Below are positions 8,146 to 18,193 of a stretch of 40,701 nucleotides of DNA, one piece after another. The notes beneath the pieces were generated by a model. That model did not search any database, was not told the origin of the DNA, and was given only the letters and a program-made list of their open reading frames with translations. A program made the translations under genes and the position numbers. Position 1 is the first letter of the stretch, and each line of letters starts with the position of its first letter. The DNA is from an uncultured Lachnospiraceae bacterium (GTDB lineage Bacteria; Bacillota; Clostridia; Lachnospirales; Lachnospiraceae): contig CADBPC010000043.1 in NCBI GenBank assembly GCA_902796425.1, positions 1 through 40,701 on the forward strand, read 5' to 3'.

Positions 8146-9918
8146 TTATTCCACATCCTGGAGCGCCGCGAACCCCTCTTCGCCTGTCCGGATCTTGACG
8201 ACACGGCTGACCGGGTAGACAAAGATCTTGCCGTCCCCGATATGACCGGTGTACAGCGATTTCTTGGCCGCTGCAATGACATCGTCCACAGGAATCGCGC
8301 TGACTACAACCTCGAGCTTGACCTTCGGAAGGAGGGTTGCGTCGATTTCGACGCCGCGGTATCTCTCGCCGGCTCCCTTCTGGATGCCGCATCCCATGAC
8401 CTGTGTGACCGTCATGCCCGTGACGCCGAGCTCGTTCATGGCTCTCTTTAAGGCGTCATATCTTGTGAGCTTTGCGATAATGACAACCTTTGAGATCCCT
8501 GTGCTGATTCCTGCAAGATCTGCGCCGTCGGCACGGATGACCGGAACCGCCGCGTTCTTCTTTGCCTCGGAAGCCTCCTCATAGGTGTCTGTCCCGAGGT
8601 TCGTGTTCTCGTTGACCTGCATTGTCATGGTGTTGGAAATATCCATGATAGAGAAGCCTGCATAAGCTGAGGGGAGGCCGTGCTCCGTGGAATCCAGGCC
8701 CATGATTTCCTCCTCCTCACTGACTCGAAGGCCGATCGTAAGCCGGATCACCGTAAAGGCAATGTAGATTGTGACTACCGTCCAGGCGATGGTGACAAAC
8801 ATCCCGCCGAGCTGTTTGAAAAGCTGCGTAAAGCCGCCGCCGTAGAAAAGGCCCTCCCGGATTCCCGCGACCGCAAAGCCGGGTGCCGTTTCGGTAGCAA
8901 AAAGACCTACGGCAATCGTTCCCCAGATTCCGTTGAACATATGCACCGCAACGGCACCGACGGGATCATCAACGTGGGAGACGTTATCATTGAACCAGAC
9001 ACCGAACACGACCAGGAGACCCGAGACAGCGCCGATGATCGCCGCACCCGCGCAGTCCGTGACATCGCAGGGCGCCGTGATGGCGACCAGTCCCGCCAGT
9101 GATGCGTTCAGGCACATGGAGACATCCGGCTTTCCGTATTTGATCCAGGTAAACAGCATGCAGACCACGGTAGCTACTGCAGGAGCGACCGTCGTTGTCA
9201 GAAATACCGATCCCAGCGTCGGTACGTCGGTCGCGGCAGCTCCGTTGAAGCCGTACCAGCCAAGCCACAGGATGAAGACTCCGAGTGCAGCGACAACCAG
9301 GTTGTGACCCGGGAACGCGTTGACCTTTGTGACCCTGCCGTCTTTGTCCTTCTCGAATTTGCCGATCCTCGGTCCCAGCATCCAGGCGCCGATAAAGGCA
9401 CAGATTCCGCCGACCATGTGGATGCAGTTGGAGCCCGCATAATCATGGAAGCCCCACTGTGCGAGGAACCCTCCGCCCCAGGTCCAGTGCGCCTCGATCG
9501 GATAGATAAGAGCGGAAATCACAGCCGAATACACACAATAGCTGGAAAACTTCGTGCGCTCCGCCATGGAACCGGAAACGATCGTTGCGGTTGTCGCGCA
9601 GAAGACAAGGTTGAACACAAAGGCCGAATAATCAAAGTTCGCATAGTTTGTAAATACATCAAAACTGAAGCCTCCGGCAAAGCCCTTCAGAATATTGGGC
9701 CCCAGCATCAGCGACGCTCCGCAGATAAACCACATCACGGTGCCGATACAGAAATCCATCAGGTTCTTCATGATGATGTTGCCGGCGTTCTTTGCCCTGG
9801 TAAAGCCTGCCTCACACATGGCAAACCCCGCCTGCATCCAGAACACAAGCGCAGTTCCGATCAGGAACCATACGGCGAATATCTCTCCGTCCAGCAGTTT
9901 CATAATTTCTTCTGTCAT
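8146..9918 (-). CDS. amt: Ammonium transporter fused to a C-terminal PII domain
   Basis: A 590-residue fusion. Residues 1 to about 400 are an 11-helix Amt/Mep/Rh ammonium channel, with the two pore histidines visible as His167 (YAGSNCIHMVGG) and His326 (DDPVGAVAVHMFNG). After a linker of about 70 residues, residues 472-590 form a GlnB/GlnK-type PII domain (KVVIIAKLTRYDALKRAM, then the T-loop around 509-530, then LPKVKLEVVV). In E. coli PII the uridylylated residue is Tyr51; here the aligned position is Ile525 (YRGVEI), so this PII cannot be controlled by uridylylation at that site. PII normally blocks the pore according to 2-oxoglutarate and ATP/ADP. Start at ATG 9918 with GGGAGG 8 bases upstream. 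The leader carries an attenuator-type hairpin. Confidence 0.93.
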   Translation of the reverse strand: MTEEIMKLLDGEIFAVWFLIGTALVFWMQAGFAMCEAGFTRAKNAGNIIMKNLMDFCIGTVMWFICGASLMLGPNILKGFAGGFSFDVFTNYANFDYSAFVFNLVFCATTATIVSGSMAERTKFSSYCVYSAVISALIYPIEAHWTWGGGFLAQWGFHDYAGSNCIHMVGGICAFIGAWMLGPRIGKFEKDKDGRVTKVNAFPGHNLVVAALGVFILWLGWYGFNGAAATDVPTLGSVFLTTTVAPAVATVVCMLFTWIKYGKPDVSMCLNASLAGLVAITAPCDVTDCAGAAIIGAVSGLLVVFGVWFNDNVSHVDDPVGAVAVHMFNGIWGTIAVGLFATETAPGFAVAGIREGLFYGGGFTQLFKQLGGMFVTIAWTVVTIYIAFTVIRLTIGLRVSEEEEIMGLDSTEHGLPSAYAGFSIMDISNTMTMQVNENTNLGTDTYEEASEAKKNAAVPVIRADGADLAGISTGISKVVIIAKLTRYDALKRAMNELGVTGMTVTQVMGCGIQKGAGERYRGVEIDATLLPKVKLEVVVSAIPVDDVIAAAKKSLYTGHIGDGKIFVYPVSRVVKIRTGEEGFAALQDVE

Positions 9919-9938
9919 CTGTTTTTCCTCCCATTTAA

Positions 9939-9985
9939 AGAGGCCATCCCCTCCGGCTTTCCACGCCTTTGTGGGGATGACCTCT
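9939..9985 (-). terminator. Leader attenuator-type hairpin before amt
   Basis: Arms 9939-9951 and 9973-9985 pair over 13 positions with one G-U. The loop between them contains the AAAGGC hexaloop hairpin. Only a short U stretch (UUU, then AAA) follows, so termination strength is uncertain. It ends 20 bases before the amt start codon. Confidence 0.5.
9961..9974 (-). promoter_or_regulatory. ANTAR-type hexaloop hairpin in the amt leader
   Basis: CCAC and GUGG pair around the loop AAAGGC, identical to the loops before glnA and in gltB P1. Unlike the other leaders, this hairpin sits on top of the larger stem and overlaps it by only two pairs, so the two are not fully exclusive. Confidence 0.5.
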
Positions 9986-10071
9986 CAGTCACACATATTA
10001 TTCTTTCGGGACGGTCCGCGGATCATCTGCCCGCGCGGCCTTCCTTCTCCTTTTCTGTTCCTCTCTGCTTC

Positions 10072-12171
<2,100 letters not shown>

Positions 12172-12193
12172 AATCTCCTCCTTACTGAACGCG

Positions 12194-12232
12194 AAAAAGG
12201 CGCCTCGGAGAGCTCTTCTCCAAGACGCCTTT
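12194..12232 (-). terminator. Leader attenuator hairpin before glnA
   Basis: Sixteen-base arms (12217-12232 and 12196-12211) with two G-U pairs and a 5-base loop, followed by a run of U (12198-12194). This is the best intrinsic terminator of the four leaders. It ends 22 bases before the glnA start codon, so it must be bypassed for expression. Its 5' arm overlaps the hexaloop hairpin at 12222-12237. Confidence 0.8.
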
Positions 12233-12237
12233 GTCTT
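12222..12237 (-). promoter_or_regulatory. ANTAR-type hexaloop hairpin in the glnA leader
   Basis: AAGAC and GUCUU form five Watson-Crick pairs around the loop AAAGGC (A1, G4). It begins about 6 bases after the predicted transcript start and shares 11 bases with the terminator arm, so forming it would prevent termination. Confidence 0.65.
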
Positions 12238-12248
12238 TACAGTTCGTA

Positions 12249-12277
12249 ATGTTAAACCTGCTTTTCAGAATTGTCAA
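12249..12277 (-). promoter_or_regulatory. glnA promoter
   Basis: A perfect TTGACA (12277-12272) and TAACAT (12254-12249) are 17 bases apart on the minus strand. Transcription is predicted to start near 12243, so almost nothing precedes the hexaloop hairpin. Confidence 0.7.
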
Positions 12278-12314
12278 CAGCAATTTACAGCTTATTGTAT
12301 TGTTTTACAGTTCC

Positions 12315-13967
12315 TTATTCTCCGCTCGCGCCGTAGTTGGACAGGACTCTGGCGGACGGATCTTTGACTTCGCACCCCTCCCATTCGCGGTTCGGCATCC
12401 AGAAGTCGGCGATCATTTCGGCCTGGCCCGGATAATATTTCTCGAAGATGTCCCTGTAGAGAAGGGACTCCTTCGTGAAGGGCTGCGCATAGGTATATTT
12501 CCGGATCCTCTCCTCATATGCGGCGTCAGTGCAGCAGCTTTCCGCATATTCCGCGAGGTCGTCCTTGAGGGAATGGCCGACCGCATCGGAGAAAGCGGCC
12601 TTCTCTCTCCAGAGGATGCTCTCCGGAATCAGGTGATCCTTCTCAAAAGCTTTGCGGAGCAGGTATTTTCCCTTGCCATAGTGATTCATCTTCTTCTCGG
12701 GGTCGATCGACATGCAGTATTCCACAAAGGCAAGGTCGCCGAAGGGGACACGCGCCTCGAGCGAGTTGACGCTGATGCAGCGGTCTGCCCTCAATACGTC
12801 ATACATATGGATTTCCCGGATGCGCTTTTCGGCTTCCTTCTGGAAAGCTTGCGCGTCCGGAGCAAAGTCGGTATATTTATAGCCGAAGATTTCATCGGAG
12901 ATCTCGCCCGTCATAATGACGCGCACATCCGAGGTCTCATGGATCTTCTTGCAGACGAGGTACATGCCGATGGAAGCCCTGACCGTCGTGATATCCCAGG
13001 TGCCCAGAAGCCTGACTACCTCGTCCACGGCGCCGATGACATCCTCCTTCGAGATGATGACCTCGTGGTGGTCGGAGTGGATATAATCCGCCACCTCCCG
13101 GGCGTATTTGAGGTCAATGGCATCCACATCCATCCCGATCGCCCAGGTCTTAAGGGGCTTATCCGTAAGGCTTGCCGCAATCCCGCAGACCAGCGAGGAG
13201 TCGAGGCCGCCGGACAGAAGGAACCCCACCGGCGTATCCGAATCCAGGCGCTTCTTAACGCCCTCAATCAGAAGGTCATGGATCTTCTGCAGGGTCGTCT
13301 CCATGTCATCGTCCGAGGGGTGCTCCACGACGGACATGTCGCGGTATTTGACAAACTCCCCGTCCTTGAAATAGTGTCCCGGAGGAAACGGGTGAATCCT
13401 GCCCACAAGTGTCAGAAGGTTCTTCGGCTCGGAGGCAAAGACATAAGTCCCGTCCTTTGTCACTCCAAAGTAGAGCGGACGGATGCCGACCGGGTCTCTT
13501 GCGGCGACAAAGGAATTCTCCTTCGCATCATAGAGTACCAGCGCGAATTCCGCGTCCAGCATGCGGAACATATCGGTCCCGTATTCCTCATAAAGTGCCG
13601 GCAGTATTTCGCAGTCGGAGTCGCTGATAAAGCGAAAGCCGTCCGATACCAGCCTGTCCCTGAGCGGGCGGAAGCCGTAGATCTCACCGTTGCAGACAAG
13701 CGCGATCTGTGTGTTCTCCGGGGCGGTGAGACAGCCTTCCTCTTCCGAAGCCTCAGCGCAGGGAACGGTCGCCTTATCGGAATAGAGGAAGGGCTGCATT
13801 CCCTCCGGGGTAAGGCCCATGATGGAGAGCCGGTTAAAGCCGAGCCACCCGTTGTCCAGCTTCAAAAGCCTTGTCTGGTCCGGACCGCGCGAGGCCGTCT
13901 GTGAAAGGGCCTCCCGTATCGACTCGTAATCTCCTCCTGCTCCGCAAAAACCGAGTATTGAACACAT
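12315..13967 (-). CDS. asnB: Asparagine synthetase B, glutamine-hydrolysing
   Basis: Makes asparagine from aspartate, ATP and glutamine; 550 residues. The start at 13967 is chosen over a longer frame because it places the nucleophile at Cys2 (MCSILGF) and has AGGAGG about 8 bases upstream. The N-terminal class II amidotransferase domain shows SRGPDQ and NGEIYGF. The synthetase domain has the pyrophosphate loop SGGLDSS at 252-258. It is the first gene of the nitrogen island in transcription order, with its own near-consensus promoter and attenuator leader. glnA follows after 143 bases. Confidence 0.96.
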   Translation of the reverse strand: MCSILGFCGAGGDYESIREALSQTASRGPDQTRLLKLDNGWLGFNRLSIMGLTPEGMQPFLYSDKATVPCAEASEEEGCLTAPENTQIALVCNGEIYGFRPLRDRLVSDGFRFISDSDCEILPALYEEYGTDMFRMLDAEFALVLYDAKENSFVAARDPVGIRPLYFGVTKDGTYVFASEPKNLLTLVGRIHPFPPGHYFKDGEFVKYRDMSVVEHPSDDDMETTLQKIHDLLIEGVKKRLDSDTPVGFLLSGGLDSSLVCGIAASLTDKPLKTWAIGMDVDAIDLKYAREVADYIHSDHHEVIISKEDVIGAVDEVVRLLGTWDITTVRASIGMYLVCKKIHETSDVRVIMTGEISDEIFGYKYTDFAPDAQAFQKEAEKRIREIHMYDVLRADRCISVNSLEARVPFGDLAFVEYCMSIDPEKKMNHYGKGKYLLRKAFEKDHLIPESILWREKAAFSDAVGHSLKDDLAEYAESCCTDAAYEERIRKYTYAQPFTKESLLYRDIFEKYYPGQAEMIADFWMPNREWEGCEVKDPSARVLSNYGASGE

Positions 13968-13989
13968 GATTTTCTCCTCCTGACATGCG

Positions 13990-14028
13990 AAAGGCGCCAT
14001 GGAGAGTATTCCTCTCCATGGCGCCCTT
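13990..14028 (-). terminator. Leader attenuator hairpin before asnB
   Basis: Seventeen-base arms (13990-14006 and 14012-14028, one G-U pair) enclose a 5-base loop, followed by a short U run (UUUCGC). It ends 22 bases before the asnB start. Stem bases differ from those before glnA and gltB while pairing is kept, which supports a selected RNA structure. Confidence 0.75.
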
Positions 14029-14034
14029 GCCCTG
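14017..14034 (-). promoter_or_regulatory. ANTAR-type hexaloop hairpin in the asnB leader
   Basis: Three G-C pairs, one G-A mismatch and two more pairs enclose the loop AAGGGC, identical to the gltB P2 loop. It overlaps the 5' arm of the attenuator. The stem is weaker than in the other leaders, so confidence is lower. Confidence 0.5.
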
Positions 14035-14042
14035 ATGCCTGT

Positions 14043-14071
14043 ATTTTATGTTCATTTTTTCAGTCTGTCAA
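14043..14071 (-). promoter_or_regulatory. asnB promoter
   Basis: Perfect TTGACA (14071-14066) and TAAAAT (14048-14043) spaced 17 bases on the minus strand. The predicted start near 14036 is only a few bases from the hexaloop hairpin. Confidence 0.75.
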
Positions 14072-14099
14072 ATATTTTAACAATCTGCCGGTCAAATCC

Positions 14100-15281
14100 T
14101 TACAGTGCACTCATTCCGCGGATAAAGCGCGCGAGGCCGTCCTCCAGGACACTTCGCGGGCATGCCGTATTCATGCGAAGGAAGCGCTCTCCGCCGGGGC
14201 CGTACTGGCAGCCGTCGGAAAGGATGAGCCCCGTCTTTTTCCGGAGGGCCGCGGCGAGCTCCCTGCTGTCCTTAAGACCGGCCGCATCGATCGCGGCGCC
14301 GCAGTCGATCCACAGAAGGTAGGTCGCCTCCGAGTCTGTAATGCAAAGCTGCGGAAGGTCCCTTTTCACGGCGCTGCGGACGATGTCTTTGTTCTTCTTA
14401 GTGTAGGCGCGCATGGCATCCAGCCACGGACCTCCCTCGTTAAAGGCGGCGGTCGCAGCGTCGATTGCAAAGGCATTCGGCTCTGCAACCTCGTCCGTAT
14501 TCAGACCCCGCCACATTTTGTGTCGCAGGAACGGATCGGGAACCATCACGGCAGCCGTCTGCAGGCCCGCCAGGTTAAAGCATTTTGTCGGCGCGATGCA
14601 GGTCACACTGATCCGCGCGCAGGTTTCGGACGCAGAAGCGAACGGGACATATTCCTTCCCGGGGTCTGTGATGTCGCAGTGGATTTCGTCGGAAATTACG
14701 GTGACACCGTACTTCTCACACAGTGCGCCGATCTTCTGCAGGGTTTCCTTATCCCAGATCTTCCCCACGGGGTTGTGCGGGTTGCAGAAGATCATGAGCG
14801 ACGTCTGCGGGTCGGCAAGCTTCTCTTCAAAGTCCGCCCAGTCGATCCGGTATGCTCCGTCCTCGCAGATCAGCTGACTTTCCAGGACCCTCCTGCCGTT
14901 GTTTAAAATGGAGTTATAAAAGATGTTGTAGACGGGCGTCAGGATCAGCACATTCTCCGCGGGGGTCGTGAGCTTTCGCACCGCCGTTGAGATGGCGGGG
15001 ATCACGCCCGTGCAGAAGACAAGCGACTCCTTCTGAATGGCGAGATGGTGTCTTGTTTTCCACCAGCCCATGTACGCCTCATACCAGACGTCCGGTATTT
15101 CCGTATAACCGAAAATTCCGTTGTCGAGGCGCCTTTGGAGCGCCGCACGGATTGCGGGCGCCGCCTTAAAGTCCATATCGGCGATCCACATCGGAAGCTC
15201 GCCCTCTCCGATCTCCCACTTGGAGGCGTAGGTACTCCTGCGGTCTGTCAGTGTATCAAAATCAAAAATCTCTGCTGCCAT
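14100..15281 (-). CDS. MalY/PatB-family PLP C-S lyase (cystathionine beta-lyase type)
   Basis: A 393-residue fold-type I PLP enzyme of the MalY/PatB family, which cleave the C-S bond of cystathionine or cysteine to give pyruvate, ammonia and a thiol or sulfide. Visible family features: MWIADMDF near the start, CNPHNPVG (166-173), SDEIHCD (197-203) and the PLP lysine Lys233 in APTKCFNLAG. The start at 15281 is chosen because AGGA lies 8 bases upstream; an ATG nine codons earlier (15308) is a weaker option. It is last in a run with an ABC importer (68-base gap), which suggests the imported substrate is cystine or a related sulfur compound that this enzyme degrades. The exact substrate cannot be read from the sequence. 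Confidence 0.88.
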   Translation of the reverse strand: MAAEIFDFDTLTDRRSTYASKWEIGEGELPMWIADMDFKAAPAIRAALQRRLDNGIFGYTEIPDVWYEAYMGWWKTRHHLAIQKESLVFCTGVIPAISTAVRKLTTPAENVLILTPVYNIFYNSILNNGRRVLESQLICEDGAYRIDWADFEEKLADPQTSLMIFCNPHNPVGKIWDKETLQKIGALCEKYGVTVISDEIHCDITDPGKEYVPFASASETCARISVTCIAPTKCFNLAGLQTAAVMVPDPFLRHKMWRGLNTDEVAEPNAFAIDAATAAFNEGGPWLDAMRAYTKKNKDIVRSAVKRDLPQLCITDSEATYLLWIDCGAAIDAAGLKDSRELAAALRKKTGLILSDGCQYGPGGERFLRMNTACPRSVLEDGLARFIRGMSAL

Positions 15282-15349
15282 ATGCCTGTCCTGTCTGCGT
15301 CTGCCCATGTGCTTATTGCTTTCCGGTATGGAAATCCCCTGCCGAAGCG

Positions 15350-16090
15350 TCAGAATCCCGCCTCAATTCCCCGGAGGAACTCCGCCGCTCTCTGGGTCTT
15401 CGGCGCCGTAAAGAACTGCTCTGCGCCGTCCTCCTCCACGATGAGTCCGCCCTCCATGAAGATGACTCTGTCGGCGACCCGTCTTGCGAATTCCATCTCA
15501 TGTGTGACAACGACCATGGTCGTCCTGTTTTCCGCGAGCTTTTTCATGACATCCAGCACCTCGCCCGTCAGCTCGGGGTCGAGCGCGGAGGTCGGCTCGT
15601 CAAAAAAGATGACGCCGGGGTCGGAGACCATCGCTCTTGCAATTGCGACACGCTGCTGCTGGCCGCCGGAGAGCTTCGAGGGATAATAATCGGCCCTGTC
15701 CAGCATTCCGACCTTGTCGAGCGCCTCGCGCCCCAGCTTTTCCGCCTCGTCCCGCTTCATTTTACGTGCGACGATAAGGCCCTCCGTCACATTTCCAAGG
15801 GCCGTCTTGTTGCCAAAAAGCTGATAGTCCTGGAATACAAAGCCGATTTTCCTGCGGTACTGCAGGATTTCCTTTTTCGAGGCGCTCCCGAGATCATAGG
15901 TTTTGTCGTCAAAATCGACCTTTCCGGCATCCGCCTTTTCCAGAAAGCTCAGGCACCGCAGGAGTGTGGTTTTGCCGGAGCCGCTCGGCCCCAGTATGGC
16001 AATGACGTCGCCGTCGTCCACCCGGAAGGAAACGTCCTTTAATACTTCATTGTCTCCGAATCTTTTACGGACATTGTGAACCTGAATCAC
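15350..16090 (-). CDS. Polar amino-acid ABC importer, ATPase
   Basis: A 246-residue nucleotide-binding subunit of the GlnQ/TcyC type that powers amino-acid uptake from the cytoplasmic face. It shows Walker A GPSGSGKT (34-41), Q-loop FVFQDYQ, signature LSGGQQQR (140-147), Walker [13 protein letters not shown] (160-171) and the H-loop VTHEM. The start is GTG at 16090, with AAAGGAG 8 bases upstream inside the end of the permease gene. One base separates it from the permease stop, so the genes are translationally close. It works with the permease at 16092 and the lipoprotein at 16774. Confidence 0.93.
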   Translation of the reverse strand: MIQVHNVRKRFGDNEVLKDVSFRVDDGDVIAILGPSGSGKTTLLRCLSFLEKADAGKVDFDDKTYDLGSASKKEILQYRRKIGFVFQDYQLFGNKTALGNVTEGLIVARKMKRDEAEKLGREALDKVGMLDRADYYPSKLSGGQQQRVAIARAMVSDPGVIFFDEPTSALDPELTGEVLDVMKKLAENRTTMVVVTHEMEFARRVADRVIFMEGGLIVEEDGAEQFFTAPKTQRAAEFLRGIEAGF

Positions 16091-16091
16091 C

Positions 16092-16754
16092 CTACCGGCT
16101 CCTTTCCATTCTGCGTTCCACTGCGCGCTGCGCCCAGGTGAGGACCGTACTGAAGATCAGATAAATCAGTCCCGCTTCGCAGTAAAGCCAGAAATAATCA
16201 TAGGTACGCGCCGCAATGCGCTGCGCCGTGGCAAGAATCTCAACGACCGCGACGCTGTATGCCAGCGAGGTGTCCTTTACAAGACCGATCAGGGAGTTGG
16301 ACAGCGGCGGGAATGCCGCCCGCATCGCCTGCGGTATTACAATGCGCATCATCGCCTGCGGGAAGGTCATCCCCACGCAGTAGCAGGCCTCGAGCTGTCC
16401 CTTCGGGACGGATTCGATCGCCGCCCGGATTGTCTCCGAGCAGTACGCACCGACGCTCAGGGAAAACACGATCACCGCGCTCGGGAACGCTGCCAGCCGG
16501 ATCCCGATGCTGGGCAGTCCGAAATACACGACAAAGAGCTGTACGATCATCGGCGTTCCGCGGATGATCCATACATAAAACCTTGCCAGGTGCCGCACGA
16601 CAGGGATTTTGGCTACCTGCACCAGCGCGACAATCAGCGCAATAATAATCCCGCAGGTGAAGGATATCACCGTAAGCGGGATTGTAACGCGGATTCCCGG
16701 AATCAAAAGCTTCACGAAGGAATCCGCAAGTTCTTTAAGAATACGTTCTGACAT
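16092..16754 (-). CDS. Polar amino-acid ABC importer, permease
   Basis: A 220-residue HisM/GlnP/TcyB-type membrane subunit with about five transmembrane helices. The family EAA loop that docks to the ATPase is visible as [20 protein letters not shown]. Also typical are [18 protein letters not shown] and [18 protein letters not shown]. The start at 16754 has GAGG 4 bases upstream. It lies 19 bases after the binding-protein gene and one base before the ATPase gene, in an apparent operon ending with a C-S lyase gene. Cystine is the best guess for the substrate, by context. Confidence 0.92.
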   Translation of the reverse strand: MSERILKELADSFVKLLIPGIRVTIPLTVISFTCGIIIALIVALVQVAKIPVVRHLARFYVWIIRGTPMIVQLFVVYFGLPSIGIRLAAFPSAVIVFSLSVGAYCSETIRAAIESVPKGQLEACYCVGMTFPQAMMRIVIPQAMRAAFPPLSNSLIGLVKDTSLAYSVAVVEILATAQRIAARTYDYFWLYCEAGLIYLIFSTVLTWAQRAVERRMERSR

Positions 16755-16773
16755 AATGCCTCAGATCTTCTGC

Positions 16774-17733
16774 TTATTCGGCGGCGTTCATTCCTGCAGT
16801 CACATCCATGCCGAAGTACTTTTCCGAAACCTCGGCGAGTTCCCCTGCCGCGGCTGCTTCCTCAAGGGCCTTGTTGATCGCCTCTACAAGGCGCTCGTTC
16901 CCCTTGCGCACGGGAATATAGGAGCTGGGCTCGGGATCGGTTGTCGCCGCGATCTTAACCTCTGCCTCCGGATGCTCTTTCATATAATCCGCAAAGGCTG
17001 TCACATAGTTCAGCGTGCAGTCAGCGCGGCCGTTCATAAGCTCGGAGATGGACTGTGCCATCGCGTTGACGGGGTCAAGCTCCGCGCCGTATTCGAGAGC
17101 TGTGGCACCCCATGTGCTCGTGGACTCATTTGCCGCGACCTTCCCTGCAAGGTCCTCAAAGGACTTGATGTCCTCATTGTCCGCGCGGACAAGAATTCCG
17201 CCCTGGACAAACGCGTAGGGCTCGGAGAAATCATATTTCTCGGCGCGCTCTTCGGTATATCCGACCTCATTGATTACCGTATCGATCTGTCCTGCATCAA
17301 GAGCTGCGAAAATGGATGCCCATTCTGTCTCGAGGTACTGGACCTCAACGCCCATGTGCTTTGCGACCAGTGCCGCAACCTCGACGTCAAAGCCGACCAG
17401 GTCGCCGTTCTCGTCGTGGTAGCTGTTGGGAGAATAGGTTCCTTCCGTTCCGACCACAATATAGCCGCGCTCCAAAATCTCATCGAGAAGATCGGCCTGT
17501 GCCTCTTCGCCTGCCGCCTCCTGTGTGGTCTCTTCTGCAGCTTCTTCTGCCGCGTCTTCTTCAGCGGCCGCCTCAGCGGCGGTCTCCTCCGCAGGAGCCT
17601 GCTCTGCAGGTGCCTGCGCCGCGGGCGCTGCAGCCGGCACGGCGCAACCTGCCATGCTCAGCGCCATGACTGCCGCGATCACTGCGGAAATAACCTTTGC
17701 GTTCCTTTTTCCATCCTTACTGATTCTGCTCAT
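16774..17733 (-). CDS. Polar amino-acid ABC importer, substrate-binding lipoprotein
   Basis: A 319-residue lipoprotein of solute-binding family 3, which captures the amino acid outside the membrane. The start at 17733 (MSRISKDG) is preferred because GGAGG lies 9 bases upstream; the ATG three codons earlier directly abuts GGAGG. The signal peptide ends in a lipobox at Cys30 (LSMAGC). It is followed by about 45 residues made almost only of Ala, Glu, Pro, Thr and Gln. The binding domain then begins (GYIVVGTEGTYSPNSY, FDVEVAALVAKHMG, WASIFAALDAGQIDTVIN) and is complete. It is the first transporter gene after the XRE regulator gene. Resemblance to TcyA/FliY-type cystine binders is my reading, not proven. 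Confidence 0.9.
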   Translation of the reverse strand: MSRISKDGKRNAKVISAVIAAVMALSMAGCAVPAAAPAAQAPAEQAPAEETAAEAAAEEDAAEEAAEETTQEAAGEEAQADLLDEILERGYIVVGTEGTYSPNSYHDENGDLVGFDVEVAALVAKHMGVEVQYLETEWASIFAALDAGQIDTVINEVGYTEERAEKYDFSEPYAFVQGGILVRADNEDIKSFEDLAGKVAANESTSTWGATALEYGAELDPVNAMAQSISELMNGRADCTLNYVTAFADYMKEHPEAEVKIAATTDPEPSSYIPVRKGNERLVEAINKALEEAAAAGELAEVSEKYFGMDVTAGMNAAE

Positions 17734-17825
17734 CGGTATCATCCTCCGTCCGATTGAAAGCTCCCTGTTACTACTGTAATCAAAAGTGTATCTGCTGTAT
17801 GGCCGGTCTTTCCTGCGGCTTAGCC

Positions 17826-18143
17826 TCAGCGGCTCTGCGCCGCAAGAATGCCGATCAGCTCAAGCTTCTGGGCATCACTCATGCGGTCCACATTGTCACA
17901 GACAAGGTTCATGATCTCCCTGACGGGAATCTTCTCGTCATTTCCCGTGAGATACTCCACGGAGACTCCGAGCGTCCTTGCCATTCGGACCAGAACATCC
18001 ATACACGGCTTTCTGGTGCCGTTCACATATCTTGACATGGAGCACTCATCGACACCGGCAAGGTTCGCCAGCTCGCGCTGCGTCATGCCGCGCTGTGACA
18101 GCACGCAGGACAGCTTTTCGGCAAAATTGCACTCCTGTTCCAT
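17826..18143 (-). CDS. XRE-family helix-turn-helix regulator
   Basis: A 105-residue protein with a lambda-repressor-like helix-turn-helix at residues 8-65 (MTQRELANLAGVDECSMSRY, then PCMDVLVRMARTLGVSVEYL). A short C-terminal tail without a clear domain follows. ATG 18143 has AGGAGG 8 bases upstream; GTG one codon earlier (18146) is also possible. It is transcribed from its own near-consensus promoter, which begins inside the end of the neighbouring HAD gene. It lies 92 bases upstream of the amino-acid importer genes on the same strand, so it may regulate that operon. Target and ligand are unknown. Confidence 0.88.
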   Translation of the reverse strand: MEQECNFAEKLSCVLSQRGMTQRELANLAGVDECSMSRYVNGTRKPCMDVLVRMARTLGVSVEYLTGNDEKIPVREIMNLVCDNVDRMSDAQKLELIGILAAQSR

Positions 18144-18165
18144 CACTTAGCCCTCCTTGCCGTTT

Positions 18166-18193
18166 ATTATATCCCTGTTTATACAACTGTCAA
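18166..18193 (-). promoter_or_regulatory. Promoter of the XRE regulator gene
   Basis: Perfect TTGACA (18193-18188) and perfect TATAAT (18171-18166), 16 bases apart, on the minus strand. The -35 box lies within the last codons of the HAD-fRMsr gene. Both hexamers are consensus, the strongest promoter seen in the window. It may drive the whole importer and C-S lyase operon. Confidence 0.8.

Noticed and set aside
10010-10045. Second (P1) hexaloop in the amt leader, loop ACCGUC
   Set aside because: Only three base pairs support it and the loop does not match the AARGGC type, so chance is likely.
12231-13904. Long open frame (557 codons) on the plus strand
   Set aside because: Antisense shadow of asnB with no protein-like motifs and no ribosome site.
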